DNA of 64,000 bases from assembly GCA_040954595.2 (NCBI GenBank), contig CM082579.2, positions 13,640,001 to 13,704,000 of the forward strand, given 5' to 3'. The notes beneath the pieces were generated by a model, which made no database searches, was not told where the DNA came from, and saw only the letters and a program-made list of their open reading frames with translations. Origin of the DNA: Balanoglossus misakiensis (lineage: Eukaryota; Hemichordata). The translations under genes and the position numbers were made by a program. Numbering within the stretch: the first letter of the stretch is position 1; each line of letters opens with the position of its first letter. Positions 1 to 11,069 of this stretch are shown piece after piece.

Positions 1-300
1 CTTGCTCTTTGAAAACCCATGTGCTTCTGAAACCTAGTACTTACACTTGACTGAAGTTGAACTTTGATATGGTATTACGTAATGGGGGTAATGCCCTTGA
101 CAGGAAGTATGAGTCACCGTTATACAAGTGCCTTGACCTAGTGTCGATACTAAGCAAATTTAAGTCAAACAGAAACCATAGGAATAAAACTGCTACTTTA
201 AGCTAAATATTTTTGGCCGTAACATTCCGGTCCCCTAATTGTAAGGAAATGCTTTCTGAGCAATTACAAAACTAGTAATAGGTCCAAAAATTGTCAAACA
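1..300 (-). other. Partial putative BEL/Pao LTR, left copy
   Basis: The reverse complement matches 20681-20982, immediately downstream of the BEL integrase stop, where a 3' LTR is expected. The plus-strand end (289-300) is the complement of a TG start, TGTTTGACAATT. About seven substitutions against the right copy are visible in 300 bases, more than in the coding part of the arms. LTR identity is inferred from position and the TG start; the other end lies outside the window. Confidence 0.5.
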
Positions 301-302
301 TA

Positions 303-323
303 CACTACAGACTGAATGTCCTG
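303..323 (+). repeat. Left terminal inverted repeat of the 5.3 kb element
   Basis: Starts CACTACAGACTGAATG and pairs with 5609-5629 with a single C/T mismatch. The TA before it is one of the two target duplicates. Confidence 0.88.
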
Positions 324-330
324 CACATGG

Positions 331-520
331 CACGCTTGCCTGGCGCGCTCAGTGGCTTGCTGCGCGCGCCAGGGGGCTCGGTCCCTCCGGGCCCAGCAGG
401 CCCATGGGCCCGCAGGGCTTGCTAATTAAATGTGTTTGGTGGGCCCGCATTCCGGCCCACCGGGCCCAGCTAGCCCATGGGCCCGCTGCGCTTGCTGTGT
501 TTGGCGGGCCCGAATGAACA
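331..520. repeat. GC-rich subterminal repeats, left side
   Basis: Two direct copies of a roughly 50-60 bp unit built on GGGCCCAGC, GCCCATGGGCCC and a GGCGGGCCCG-like end, preceded by a GCCTGGCGCGCTCAG stretch. The same words (CCTGGCGCGCTCAG, GGCTTGCTGCG) occur near the other end at 5430-5606. Paired subterminal arrays of this kind are typical transposase-binding regions of CACTA-like elements; that role is inferred. Confidence 0.7.
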
Positions 521-523
521 CAT

Positions 524-3500
524 GAGAAGTCTGTCAGTCTTAGAATGAGAAGAGGGCATGTTTGAGAATTCTGGAGTTAAGAATTGGGCTAGCATGTCAC
601 CCGTCGGAATAAATTAGACCATGATTAGACGTTTCGTGTGTGTCTGCACATGGACGTAAAAAGAGATGGTCTGCATGTGTCCGAGATGTAATCAATGTGT
701 CATGGTTTACCACGACAAATTCTAGCTCAGTCTTCTTGATCGGGCCTAGATTGATCATTGCAACCTAATCATCAAAGTTAGCAAACATGTAAGATCGTTC
801 GCGTTTGCCTGAGGTTCTACCTCCATTATACGATCGGACTGTGACTCGATCTCTCTTCGTGATGTGATGTCGTCGATCGACGCCATGTTTGTTTTAATAC
901 ATGATTGTACAATCGCGCGTAGCTATGGTCTAAGGCAGGGACTCTCTACCTGTTTCATCGCCTGATAAATTAGATGGATATTCTCAAAACAATATAATGT
1001 ATATTGTGTTCTGATTGCCTTCTTCGTGTATCAAACTTTTATTTTATTGATTTCCTTTTGTTGTCAGCCACATGCGATTAGCCTTGCCAATAAACAGTCG
1101 TGTATACTCGGTAAACAAGTGGAATCACAGACTTGCCTCAAAAACAAGAGTAGCAGGTGTAGTTCCTCTCCGTCCCACCTCCATGTAACAACATACAATC
1201 CGCATCAAACAAGCACTCCTGAATAACTATGAAATGTCTAGCTTGTGCTCATTCTGTCAAACTATTGCATAGACTCCAGCCATATTCAATGCCAGTTTAA
1301 GTAGATCTTAAACTCACCGTCAGTGAGTTAGATACAGGTGCACACATACATGTATGACACTATTGTGAAGTAACATTTCTTTTTTATTTTAGAACATGCG
1401 AAAAATAATAGGGACAAGTCACATCAGAGTAGAATAAAAATGTCCTCAAGTACAAAAAAAACAGCAAAACGGGAAAATGCATCGATGTCGGAACTACTAA
1501 AGTCGAGAATCAGCTCTGAACTTATTCAGTAATCTAGTGCTTGGGGCGGAAACTTTAATGCAGAACACACTCTCTCGATATGCAAATATAACTTATTGAA
1601 ACTCGTTGCCACACGAACAAATGACCAGGAACCATCGACGCGGCACAGTCTATATATACTGTACATGTACACTGAGAAGCCATAGAGACGTGCATGTTCA
1701 AATATAGACCTTCTGAATAATGATCCATCGAGCAACAACAACAAAAAGGAAAAGATCCTTTGTACTTTAAATACGACCGAACTTTGCGAGGATTATCTGT
1801 TTGTCAATACGGTAACAGGTCGTTTCGGCCCAAAAGATTTTCGATCCCAATCGTTTCGGCCCCCAATTTTCACGACCCCGGTCTGTTCGGCCCCGACACC
1901 CCAGTCGTTTCGGTGCTTATCGGTAATGGCCCAACCTGACTCATTGTTGCCTAGTTCAGTAAAGGGGCGATGTCAGTGGGACTGGCAGTGAGGGGAGACG
2001 GTGCATGTTCTCGTTTGTGGTACCGTGTGTTTTGAAATACAGGAGTCGACAAATGTGACGTGTAATAATTTGTACACAATTTTCTTTACCCCAATACAAA
2101 AATGCCTTTCAGCACAGAAAAAACAACAAAGCAACGCCATTATCGTTAACACCTAATTGTTTCTCCCAATTTGAAGTGGTCTCTTTCGAAGATAAAGGAT
2201 TCGTCATGAGAGTTACTCATTGTACAAACTGACCACCTGTCAGACATTGTGGATTTTCCTTATATTTCTGCTTTCTATCCGAGTTACTACCTGTCACCTG
2301 TCAGACATTGTGGATTTTCTGCTTTCTATCCGAGTGCAGAGCGGGAAAACCCGCTGAGGCTATACCGCTGTCAGAAGAAACAGCGAGGGCTTCGAACGTA
2401 TTTTTATTTTTCACACTTAAATCACTGCTCGTAAATTAATGCATCAAAAGTAAAAGTTTCCTTTTCCCTTTTAAATTTAAAAGTATATATGGCCTATGTC
2501 ACGATCAAAATTGCGATTGTGTTTATAACTAGCATAGCTGCAATAATTAGAGTGATGGGTAGCTATTTTCGCTTGGTTGAATCACGGTCACTCCACAAGG
2601 GTCGCGGACGTAGTCAGATTTATGGACGAAAAAGTCAGAACAATCAAGACCGAGAGTATACTGCGAGCAGTCATACGCATTGATACTCATATGAAATCAA
2701 CAATGAAGAATAATCTGCATAACAGGAAAAAGAAAGCCTACTGGTGACTAGCCTGCATATTAGTAAATCACAGGTGTTAATGGGGTGGGCCCCGGGAGGT
2801 AGCCTTTGGTCAGTAGGATCGTACCGGCTACCCCATAAATGTATTTTTCACTAATTTGTGCGATCAAGTTTTTCTCCTCAACATGATCTCCAAAACTATA
2901 GAGTCTATTGCAGATTCAAAATCATATCCAGGGAATCCACAGATCGCGATTCGTGTTTTCTTGTGTTTATATTTAGCTGGAATAATTGTAACGGCACCGT
3001 GTCGCTGTTTTTGGTGTAGATGCCCGCACACTTACATGCAATGGACCGCAGTTACGTTGCGCGGTCGTGATGTAAATTTAGGAAATAGTGATACACTGCA
3101 TCTATTAAAGCTTATCTTTGTTTCAGAGTAAAAATCTACCCGCTTTCTCTGTACTGTATCTCCCAGCGTCCACGGGTGTTACATGTTTATGCTCGGCCAG
3201 CCACGTTCTTCAGGTTGTTATCACCTTTTTGTTCGTCAGTACTTCAAAATAAAATATGTGTGAACTCAATGAACAAAAACTTCTGAAGTCAGTACATTTT
3301 TGTCTGTGGTTTGTTTTAAAAATACAATTTGATGCGCCGGTCACTAGGACCCTAGGGTCATAGTTCTGAGTGTCAGGCTCATGAAAACAAGAACAATCTA
3401 TAACTCAAATATTAGATACATACTAGTATTGTAAGTTGCGTCTTACAAAGCACAATAATGTGACTTCATCCATTTCCCAAACAGAGAAACTAAGACAAAT

Positions 3501-4030
3501 CAGTCAGAGTATCGACCACACTGTTGTCTGTGATCGACAACACGTATACGCGCGTCCGTTCACCGCGACAATAATGTGTGTAACGATCGTTCAATTCATT
3601 CGATCAGGCACTATGAACATGCCCCCGCCGATTCCACCAGCCGCCCACCTTGTCACCAACACCACTCCCACCACGCCCAGCCGCTGATATTACACCACCG
3701 TTCCAAACTACACTACAGCCGGCAGTACAGCCGATTCTCACGTCTCCGCAGACAACGGGGATGATTGAGACTACTCCGCCTCCACTATGGTTCCCTCCTA
3801 TCACCGGGGATGTTCTCATACCAGAATCATATATAGACCGGTGTAAGGTCGTAAGTTGCTCTATAGGCAACTTTGCCAAGAACCTTGTGTTTATGGTTTA
3901 TTCGCCGAGTGAACGCGCCGGACGTAATTGCACAGGGCGTGTGTTTGGGGGTACCAAACAGAAATTGAAGTTAAGTCCCAGAAGGCTTAAGAAAGTTGAA
4001 GGAGCAACTTTCCGAAAATATTTTAGAAAT
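524..4030. other. Noncoding interior of the 5.3 kb element
   Basis: No ORF here has recognisable protein character; the open frames are short and low in complexity. Two local repeats stand out. 1810-1915 repeats TCGTTTCGGCCC-like words about four times. 2234-2334 is an imperfect direct duplication of a segment containing CAGACATTGTGGATTTTC and TGCTTTCTATCCGAG. Confidence 0.6.
2234..2334. repeat. Short tandem duplication
   Basis: The words CACCTGTCAGACATTG and TGCTTTCTATCCGAG each occur twice in the same order, the first copy longer by an 11 base insert. Inside the 5.3 kb element. Confidence 0.7.
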
Positions 4031-4034
4031 AATG

Positions 4035-4168
4035 GACTCCGCCCTGACCATTAACGTTTGTTTATGGGCAAGGGCGAGGGGAAAGCCAAAAATTCATGGG
4101 CGAGGCTTCCGAGCCCATGAATTTTGGCTTTCCTCGAGCCCGCAAACGTTTATGGTCAGGGCGGAGTC
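4035..4168. repeat. Long near-perfect hairpin
   Basis: The left side starts GACTCCGCCCTGACCAT and the right side ends ATGGTCAGGGCGGAGTC. Pairing continues through AACGTTTG, GGCGAGG, AAAGCCAAAA and TTCATGGGC to a loop of about 10 bases around 4100. It could be a small foldback element nested in the larger transposon. No target duplication was identified. Confidence 0.75.
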
Positions 4169-4799
4169 GGTTATTTCCATTATATTACCAACAAAATCAA
4201 GAAAACCGTCAAAATTTACGAAAATGTCCCACTAGAGGCCCCGGAACTTGTGTTACGCAAAATTTTGTATTCACTGAACTGTTTGCTAATATTACTATTC
4301 AGATTTACGGGGATGTAAACAAACCATTACTGAGTATTTGTGGTCAGTGACGTCGTTCATCTCGACCAATTAAAATGCGACGCACAAGCCATGGTAATAT
4401 TATCCCACGATTTTCCGCGATCCGCCGAGCGCGACGTGTGGTCAAAACAGTGCATCAAGTCAATCGATAAAGCTCTCCGCTGTTTATGTTTTTGTTTTTT
4501 TGTTTTTTTTTTGGGGGGGGGCTTTATCAGCATGTTTGTCGGATTGTCATTCTCTCGTTCAGAAAGGAAATGTTCCCTTGCATTTGTACAACTAATGTAG
4601 TGTAATTGTGTTTTAACATGGAGGTACTATGGTTTTAAATGCTTAATAAAGAAAACTAACACTGACAACGGACACATTTTGTTCGTAGTGAATTAAACGC
4701 CCCTCCCTGAATGCCTAGTCTGAAATAAAACTTATGTTGAGAAGGAGAGTTGTACATTGATTAACGTTTTCAAAGGTGTAGTACTGGTGTAGCAACGAT

Positions 4800-5372
4800 T
4801 CAGATACGACTCCGACGGAGAATGCTTTTCGCCTGTGCTGCGCCGGTGTTAATTTTCGACAGCGATGACGGGTGGTTCAGATCCAGACCGAAGCAAATAT
4901 ACAGTGAGAACGCAAAGCACAACCCTGTCGTGACTTTTGATTATGTTTATCTAGGTAACCTATTGTCTTGGGTCAGTTTCCATTGTTGAGTCAATCACAC
5001 TGGACGCGAGTGGTTTTCTAACCACTCGTGGTTAGCCGGGTCTGCAACATTTCTGTCCGCCACCAACTTTAATTTAGGTTCTTTTGATCGCCGAAAAGAC
5101 GAGGCGTTTTCGATGTGTGGATTAACATCCGGTACTTCTAAACGATATCAAAACGGTCATGAAGAAGACGACAAAGTCGTCTAGAACGCATATCCAGGTA
5201 CATATAGAAACTGAGATATGTTGCAATTACATGTCCTCGACGTCCTCATTTTTTGTTAGTTGCCGTGTTCCTAAACATTGCCATTTAGACGGCGTTGATC
5301 TCAATATGTCCGTTTAGAGTGTGGACGCACACAGATTCTGCGGGCTAATCCCCTGTTAGCAAGAAACACGAA
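4800..5372 (-). repeat. Dispersed repeat, copy 1 (inverse of 46275-46860)
   Basis: Shared stretches with the reverse complement of 46275-46860 include TGTCCTCGACGTCCTC, TTTGTTAGTTGCCGTGTT, GTCAGTTTCCATTGTT, CAATCACACTGGACG and AGTGAGAACGCAAAG, in order. Identity looks moderate with indels. No coding content is evident, and the family is not recognised. Confidence 0.75.
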
Positions 5373-5394
5373 GTGCTAGCGTGGGCCTACGCGT

Positions 5395-5606
5395 TCCCTA
5401 CACATAATGAAGCCCATAGACAAGGAGCAAGTCTAGCGCGCCAGGTAAACAAGCGCGCTTCCTGTGACCGGGCTGGCCATGCAAGCCAGGTAGCTCATGA
5501 ATATTCAGGATTCAAGCCTGGCGCGCTCAGCAAACACGCTCACCGGGCCTGGCGAGCCAGGCGAGCCACCTGGCTTGCTGCGTTCAGGAGCAGATGCGCC
5601 AGGTAG
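5395..5606. repeat. GC-rich subterminal repeats, right side
   Basis: Repeated CGCGCCAGGTAAACAAG, CCTGGCGCGCTCAG, GCGAGCCAGGCGAGCC and GGCTTGCTGCG words sit just inside the right TIR. They share vocabulary with 331-520. Confidence 0.65.
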
Positions 5607-5608
5607 AA

Positions 5609-5629
5609 CAGGACATTCAATCTGTAGTG
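5609..5629 (-). repeat. Right terminal inverted repeat of the 5.3 kb element
   Basis: Ends CATTCAATCTGTAGTG followed by TA. It is the reverse complement of 303-323 with one mismatch. Confidence 0.88.
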
Positions 5630-5677
5630 TATATTGTCATTGCCACTTAGCTGCATGTGTCCACTTTTCAGTCGTTT

Positions 5678-6787
5678 CTATACCACATCAGCTTCCAACA
5701 GCACACACAATTTGTCCACTGGTCGATCCAGGGTCGATGTTTTGGTCTTCACCGTTGCAACACGCACAAATCCCTTCTTGTCTCTTTTCACATCGATGAC
5801 CACTCCTAGGGGCCAGGAATTTCTTGGTGCAGAGTTGTCCACAATCAAGACCACGTCCCCCACGGTGAGATTTCTCCTGGGTTTGAGCCACTTCTGCCTT
5901 TCCTGCAGCAGGGGGAGATATTCTTTAACCCATCTCTTCCAAAATATGTCTGCCAGGTACTGTACTTGGCGCCACCTGCGACGAGCGTAGTTGTCGTTCT
6001 TGCAAAATATACCAGGTGGTAGATTCTGTGTGGGCTGCAACATCAGTAGATGATTCGGTGTGAGAACTTCAAGATCATTCGGATCATCAGATAGCTTGGT
6101 GATGGGGCGACTGTTGATAATGGCTTCAACTTCACAGAACAACGTCTGCAGCACTTCATCATCTAAACGAATAGCCTGTTCTTTCATCAAGGAGAACAAT
6201 ATCTTCCGTATGGTTCTGATCTGACGTTCCCATATTCCTCCGAAGTGAGATGCCGCTGGGGGGTTGAACTCCCACTTCACACTGTGTTGATATAGGGCTT
6301 CAGATATTTTGTGGTGATTCCACTTCTCAATTTCTTCGTGTAGTTCACGATTGGCACCGACGAAATTGGTTCCGTTGTCAGATCTGATCACTTTCAATTG
6401 TCCTCTTCTTGCTGTAAATCGTCGAAGGCTGTTGATGCATGAGTCTGTATCTAGCGAGTGTGCCCCTTCGAGATGTACAGCCCGTGTCGCCAAACAAGTA
6501 AAGATCACTCCATACCTCTTCACAGTGCTGCGACCACGCTTGACTTCCAACAGGCCGAAGTAGTCTACACCTGTTCTCGTGAATGGTGCTTCTTCTGGTG
6601 TGATGCGGTCTGCCGGCAGGTCTGCCATTTTCTGCTCACCGACCTTCGCTCTGTATCTTCGACAGATCACGCATTTTGCTATAATGCTACGGACTGCAGT
6701 GTTTGCTCGCAGGATCCAAAACTTCTCCCTTAGTCTCGCCAACATTGAGTTTCTTCCCATATGTCCGACCGCACGATGTATCTCTTC
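5678..6787 (-). pseudogene. BEL/Pao integrase, left copy
   Basis: This encodes the integrase of a BEL/Pao LTR retrotransposon. The minus-strand frame shows the zinc-binding segment (CVICRRYR), the catalytic core (DYFG, RSDNGTNF, FGGIWER) and the usual C-terminal part beginning near WLKPRRNLTVGDVV, ending at a stop at 5678. A private TGA at 6785-6787 separates it from the RNase H segment; the right copy has a leucine codon there. Several substitutions differ from the right copy. Downstream is the putative LTR, now separated by the 5.3 kb insertion. Confidence 0.92.
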
Positions 6788-7825
6788 TCAGATGAGTCTC
6801 GATACTGGAGTGTCCCTTGGGAGGACCATTGGGTGCTTGCTTTCTTCTGGTAGTGACGCTCGCTCAAGACGTCCGCCTACACGTATTATCCCATCTTTCA
6901 GCATCGGATCCAGCTTGTAAAGCGGGCTGGATTTCTTCACTTCTTCACCTTTCTGTAGGGCGGTGACTTCTTCCGGGAAGTGACAATGTTGTGTGAAGCG
7001 TATAATCGCCTTCTCTGCTTCTTGTAACATTTCGAATGGGAGTGCTGGAATTTCACTTTCCTCCTTACTTCCCCTCTTTCTCATCTTTTCTTTGCTGAGC
7101 TCTTCTTTACCTTTCGTCTCAGGTTCTTCATCGAGATTTTCTCTCAGCATCCTTTTCTGTTGAACTAATCTTCTTAGCTTTTCCTTCGCCAAAAGAATCC
7201 ATCCCACTGTCTTCTTGAGTTTCTTCCAGACGGAAACACGTGATATGATGTCATCAATCACCAGTGTGGATGTGTCTGCTATTACGGCGTTTATCTGTTT
7301 CTTGACCTCTGGGTCATCCTCCGGTATAATCTTCGATACCGATTGTTGTGTAGGCCATTCATTCTCCGGTCCCCATAGGAACGCTGGGCCTTCTATCCAT
7401 CTCTTGTTTCGGAGAAACTGGTGTACAGTCAGCCCTCTGGAAGCATCGTCAGCCGGGTTAGACTGTGTGTTTACGTACTTCCATTGGTGCATTTCCGAAC
7501 CTTCACGAATTATGTTGATTCGATTTGAAACAAAGGTATGGAAACGGGTGGTCTCGTTGGCGATGTATCTAGGTACTGACATGCTGTCTGTCCAGAAATA
7601 TACCGCATCTATACGCTGATCCAACTCCCTCTCCAGCAACTTGTTCATTCTGACTGCCACGGTAGCTGCCATCAATTCCAAACGAGGAATGGTGGTCTTC
7701 TTGAGTGGTGCCACTCTGGCTTTTCCCATCAGTAGAGCGCAGTGAATTTCTCTGTCTTCATTCATCAGACGAACATAAGACGCAGTTCCATACCCATGCT
7801 GACTTGCATCGGAAATATGATGTAC
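6788..7825 (-). pseudogene. BEL/Pao RNase H and linker to integrase, left copy
   Basis: The frame opens just after a TAA at 7826-7828 with VHHISDAS, the start of the RNase H-like domain, followed by ALLMGKARVAP, PRLELMAA and FWTDSM motifs. A charged linker (REN..EEPETKGKEELSKEK) precedes the integrase zinc region. The TAA is present in both arms, so the polyprotein was already broken before the inverted duplication. This copy lacks the TAA found in the right arm at about 19454. Confidence 0.9.
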
Positions 7826-9155
7826 TTAACACCGCTTCACCTCTCCAAAATCAGCCGGCTTGAAGCATCTATCTACTGACAGTTCTTCTAGTTGTGGGAG
7901 ATCGGTTAGCCATTGTCGCCATCTCTTCTGATCTCCTTGACTGATCGTCTGGTCCCATCCGAGATTTCGGTGGCACAGATCCTGTAGCAATATTCTCGCT
8001 GGCAGTATGAACGGTGATGCTAATCCCAGCGGATCGTAGACCGAACTGACGACTGATAATATGCCCCTTCTGCTTACAGGTCTGTCTTGGATGTCTATTT
8101 TAAATCCCAGAGTGTCTGGTTCGACCGACCAATACACCCCTAGAGCACGTTCGGTTGGCAGGTCATCATAGTCGAGCTTCAGTTGCTTAACTTCTTTGCC
8201 TCTCTCTTGTACGGGAATAGATTCCAAGACCTCACGACTGCTACTGATCCACTTCGTCAGACGAAAGCCTCCCATCTGGCAAGCTGCTGTCAGTTCTTGT
8301 GCTAACTTCATAGCTTCGGGCACACTACTCACTGACTTGAGACAGTCGTCCACGTAGAAATTTCTCATAATGGTGTCGATGACTTCAGTATTGAATCTGT
8401 GGCTGTTGTCTTGAGCAGTTCTGTGTAGGGCTGTATTCGCACAACTTGGAGATGATACTGCTCCAAATAGATGAACCCGCATTTGGTAGACTTCTGGCTG
8501 GCTGTTAATGTTTCCCTCAGGCCACCAATAGAAGCGTAGACAATCACTGTCTTCTTTGGGCACCTGTACTTGGTGAAACATTGCTTCTATGTCTGCCATC
8601 AGCGCTACTGGTTCCTGACGAAATCGCAACAGCACACCGACAAGATTGTTAGTCAGATCCGGCCCTTGTAATAATAGGTCATTGAGAGATATCCCCTGGA
8701 ACTTCGCCGAACAGTCAAAGACAACACGGATCTTCTCTGGCTTCTTTGGGTGATAGACTCCGTGATGAGGTATATACCATATCCTCCCATCGTCTTGCTG
8801 TGGCCTCTCTTGCTGAACTTTGACAGCGTAGCCCTTGTCAATTATATCTGACATGAACTTCTTATAGTCCTCCTGGAACTTGGGACTCTTCTGAATTTCA
8901 TCTCAAGTGACTTCAGGTGATTCAGAGCATACTGCTCATTGTTGGGTAGTCTGACTTCTTCACTACGAAATGGTAATCCAATTTCGTAATGTCCATCTTT
9001 GAGTTTGATTGACTTGTTCACTTCATTCAGGAACTTCTTGTCCTCCTGTGAATGCTCTCTTTTATCATCAATGACTCATTCTGGAAAATCCAAATTGATT
9101 GCGTGTCGCACTAACTGGTCTAATTTCTTCAGACCTTCCGCCAACACGTTACATT
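7826..9155 (-). pseudogene. BEL/Pao reverse transcriptase, left copy
   Basis: The RT frame includes [35 protein letters not shown], the catalytic [10 protein letters not shown] and the thumb region [10 protein letters not shown], diagnostic of BEL/Pao. A one-base deletion near 8885-8890, absent from the right arm, breaks the frame upstream of the second ORF start. The gag and protease expected upstream are missing: at about 9155 the sequence passes directly into the gypsy-like leader. Truncated, not functional. Confidence 0.9.
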
Positions 9156-9521
9156 GTTATGGTAATGTTATTTACTAAGTATGTGTGTTTGCTGTTCGTT
9201 GTCTATTATTATTGATCGCTATTAAACGGTTGCAGTTCATTGCACGTCAAGTTGGTCTGTCTTTATTGCCGTGGTGGCAGCGGTTTTCGAGTCCACGACT
9301 GCTAAGAAGCCTTCAACAAAGAGAAGACTATATGGACCAAATACCCGTGCAGGCTATTTAAATGCAACCAAGCTGAGCTGTTGAAAAGTTCACCGACGTA
9401 CGTTACGGTAGGAAAAACATTCGTCACAGGCACCATCTCAGGTACCTATTTATAGCCTTGTTGCAGTACTTACGTAACTATCGACATCACGTTCTATTGT
9501 TCCTTGTGTAATTTATGCACA
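9156..9521 (+). other. Gypsy-like LTR fragment and leader, left copy
   Basis: A TG-starting stretch (TGTTATGGTAATG) runs into CTTTATTGCCG and then TGGTGGCAGCGGTTTTCG, which has the TGG start and tRNA-like complementarity of a primer-binding site. The gag ATG follows at 9522. LTR and PBS are inferred from position; the LTR looks too short to be complete. The mirrored copy is at 16789-17154. Confidence 0.5.
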
Positions 9522-11069
9522 ATGGCCACTGCTCGTGCACCGAAACAATGGCAACTCACGAAGTGCGAGACCATAAACTCCTTCGAAAATTGGAAACAAA
9601 ACTTGATATACATCTTGTCACTGGACCCGAATTTTCGAGTATTTTTGAGAGACGGATTTACTTGGCACAAGAAAACCTCAGCCAATCCTTACAGAGGTCT
9701 TGTTGACGATGATGAGACAATTCCTGAAAACCAAAGGCAGACTGCTGCACAGAAAAACGCTCATCTTGACCTTATGTTAGGTCAAATAGCAAACTATTGT
9801 TCGATTATCTCAAGGAACTCTATTATAAAGCAGTCGACGTCATTAAATGACATATGGCAGAAAATTCGTCAACATTATGGCTTCCAATCAACAGGAGCGC
9901 ACTTTTTCGATTTGAGTAGCATTCGCTTACAACCCGACGAAAAGCCGGAAGATCTTTATCAACGTATCGTCGCATTCTATGATGATAATCTCCTGACCAG
10001 AGAAGGTGGCATCACTCACCACGGTGAAGTTATTACTGCAGATGAAGATGTTACACCAACTTTAGAAAATACTATTGTCTTTCTTTGGCTGCAGTTGGTC
10101 AACCCTGGCTTACCTCAACTGGTCAAACAAAAATACGGATCTGACTTACGCAATAAATCGCTCGCTTCACTTAAACCGGAAATCTCTCAGGCAATGCCAT
10201 CACTTTTAGATGAGTTGCATAGCATAGAGGACAGCAAAGTTATGCGTACCGGCATTTTTAATGCATATAAGCCGCAGCCATATAAGCCGTTTTCGCGTAC
10301 AAACCGGCCATTTCCACGTCGTAGACAGCCTGTAAAATCATGTATCTTATGTAGAACTGCAGGTAGACAAAATTTCACGTCACACTCCCTCGTCGACTGC
10401 AGATTTCTACCAGATGAAGATAGAGCGAACTTCAGTCGCTCCCGTTATGTTCAGAATGATGATGAAGAGATTGATTATTACAATCCCTCCGATACAGTTG
10501 ATTACGAATCCAGACCAGACGAGAATCCTGTAAATGCCCTCATCGATGAACCACATGTCATGCGTGTCAATATAATTCAGTCGCCCTTTCTCAACACATT
10601 CTACCAGCATTATCCTGTGAAGGTAACTCTTGATACAGGTGCAACTACAAATATGATCAAGTCTGCTTTTGCTAGATCTATTGGTCTACCTATAACCCCT
10701 GCTTCACAGATGGCCCGCCAGGCTGACGGGATTACGCCAATGGATGTCATTGGAGAAGTTCACTGCCAATTGTCACGAGGAAGTTATACCTTTACTTTAG
10801 ATGCTTTGGTGGTGGAAAACCTTGATGTTGATGTCTTGGCTGGGAATCCCTTTCATGTCAGTAATGATATCGCTACACGCCCTGCTAAGAGGCAGATCGT
10901 TATCAAAGGGTCAGATATTATTTATTATGGCCAGCAACAACACCACATTGCTTCGATCCGCCGTACACAAGCCTATTTAATCCGTTGTCCATCAAAACGT
11001 ACTCTATACTTCCAGGGGAATTTATCGAACTTGAAACACCCCCCTCCTGTAACCCAGATTCATTATTAG
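9522..11069 (+). CDS. Gag-protease of gypsy-like retroelement, left copy
   Basis: This is a capsid-like protein with an aspartic protease. The first in-frame ATG is at 9522 (MATARAPKQW). The N-terminal 220 residues have gag character (WKQNLIYIL, DIWQKIRQHYG). A C/H cluster CILCRTAGR..SHSLVDC around residue 275 resembles a zinc knuckle, and the protease motif VTLDTGATTNM lies near residue 375 with DVDVLAGNPF downstream. It ends within an 85 base overlap with the next ORF, one frame back, consistent with a -1 frameshift. The protein is identical to the right-arm copy. Family: Ty3/gypsy-like; clade not determined. Confidence 0.88.
   Translation: MATARAPKQWQLTKCETINSFENWKQNLIYILSLDPNFRVFLRDGFTWHKKTSANPYRGLVDDDETIPENQRQTAAQKNAHLDLMLGQIANYCSIISRNSIIKQSTSLNDIWQKIRQHYGFQSTGAHFFDLSSIRLQPDEKPEDLYQRIVAFYDDNLLTREGGITHHGEVITADEDVTPTLENTIVFLWLQLVNPGLPQLVKQKYGSDLRNKSLASLKPEISQAMPSLLDELHSIEDSKVMRTGIFNAYKPQPYKPFSRTNRPFPRRRQPVKSCILCRTAGRQNFTSHSLVDCRFLPDEDRANFSRSRYVQNDDEEIDYYNPSDTVDYESRPDENPVNALIDEPHVMRVNIIQSPFLNTFYQHYPVKVTLDTGATTNMIKSAFARSIGLPITPASQMARQADGITPMDVIGEVHCQLSRGSYTFTLDALVVENLDVDVLAGNPFHVSNDIATRPAKRQIVIKGSDIIYYGQQQHHIASIRRTQAYLIRCPSKRTLYFQGNLSNLKHPPPVTQIHY

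Larger units (their letters stand above)
303..5629. mobile_element. Non-autonomous TIR DNA transposon, 5.3 kb, TA target duplication
   Basis: The ends are inverted repeats, CACTACAGAYTGAATGTCC with one mismatch in about 21 bases, flanked by TA at 301-302 and 5630-5631. The right palindrome arm preserves the empty site with a single TA, so the boundaries are supported by comparison. GC-rich repeats lie inside both ends. No transposase ORF is visible, so the copy looks non-autonomous. The CACTA start and subterminal repeats recall CACTA/EnSpm elements, while the TA duplication also fits Tc1/mariner-type families; the superfamily is not settled. It inserted after the inverted repeat formed. Confidence 0.88.

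Noticed and set aside
3604-4054. Proline-rich overlapping ORFs on both strands near 3.6-4.0 kb
   Set aside because: Composition-driven open frames in a CCA-rich patch of the 5.3 kb element. No start context, domain or conservation cue.
10187-10610. Short minus-strand ORFs within gag and mirrored plus-strand ones at 15700-16123
   Set aside because: Antisense shadows of gag-protease.
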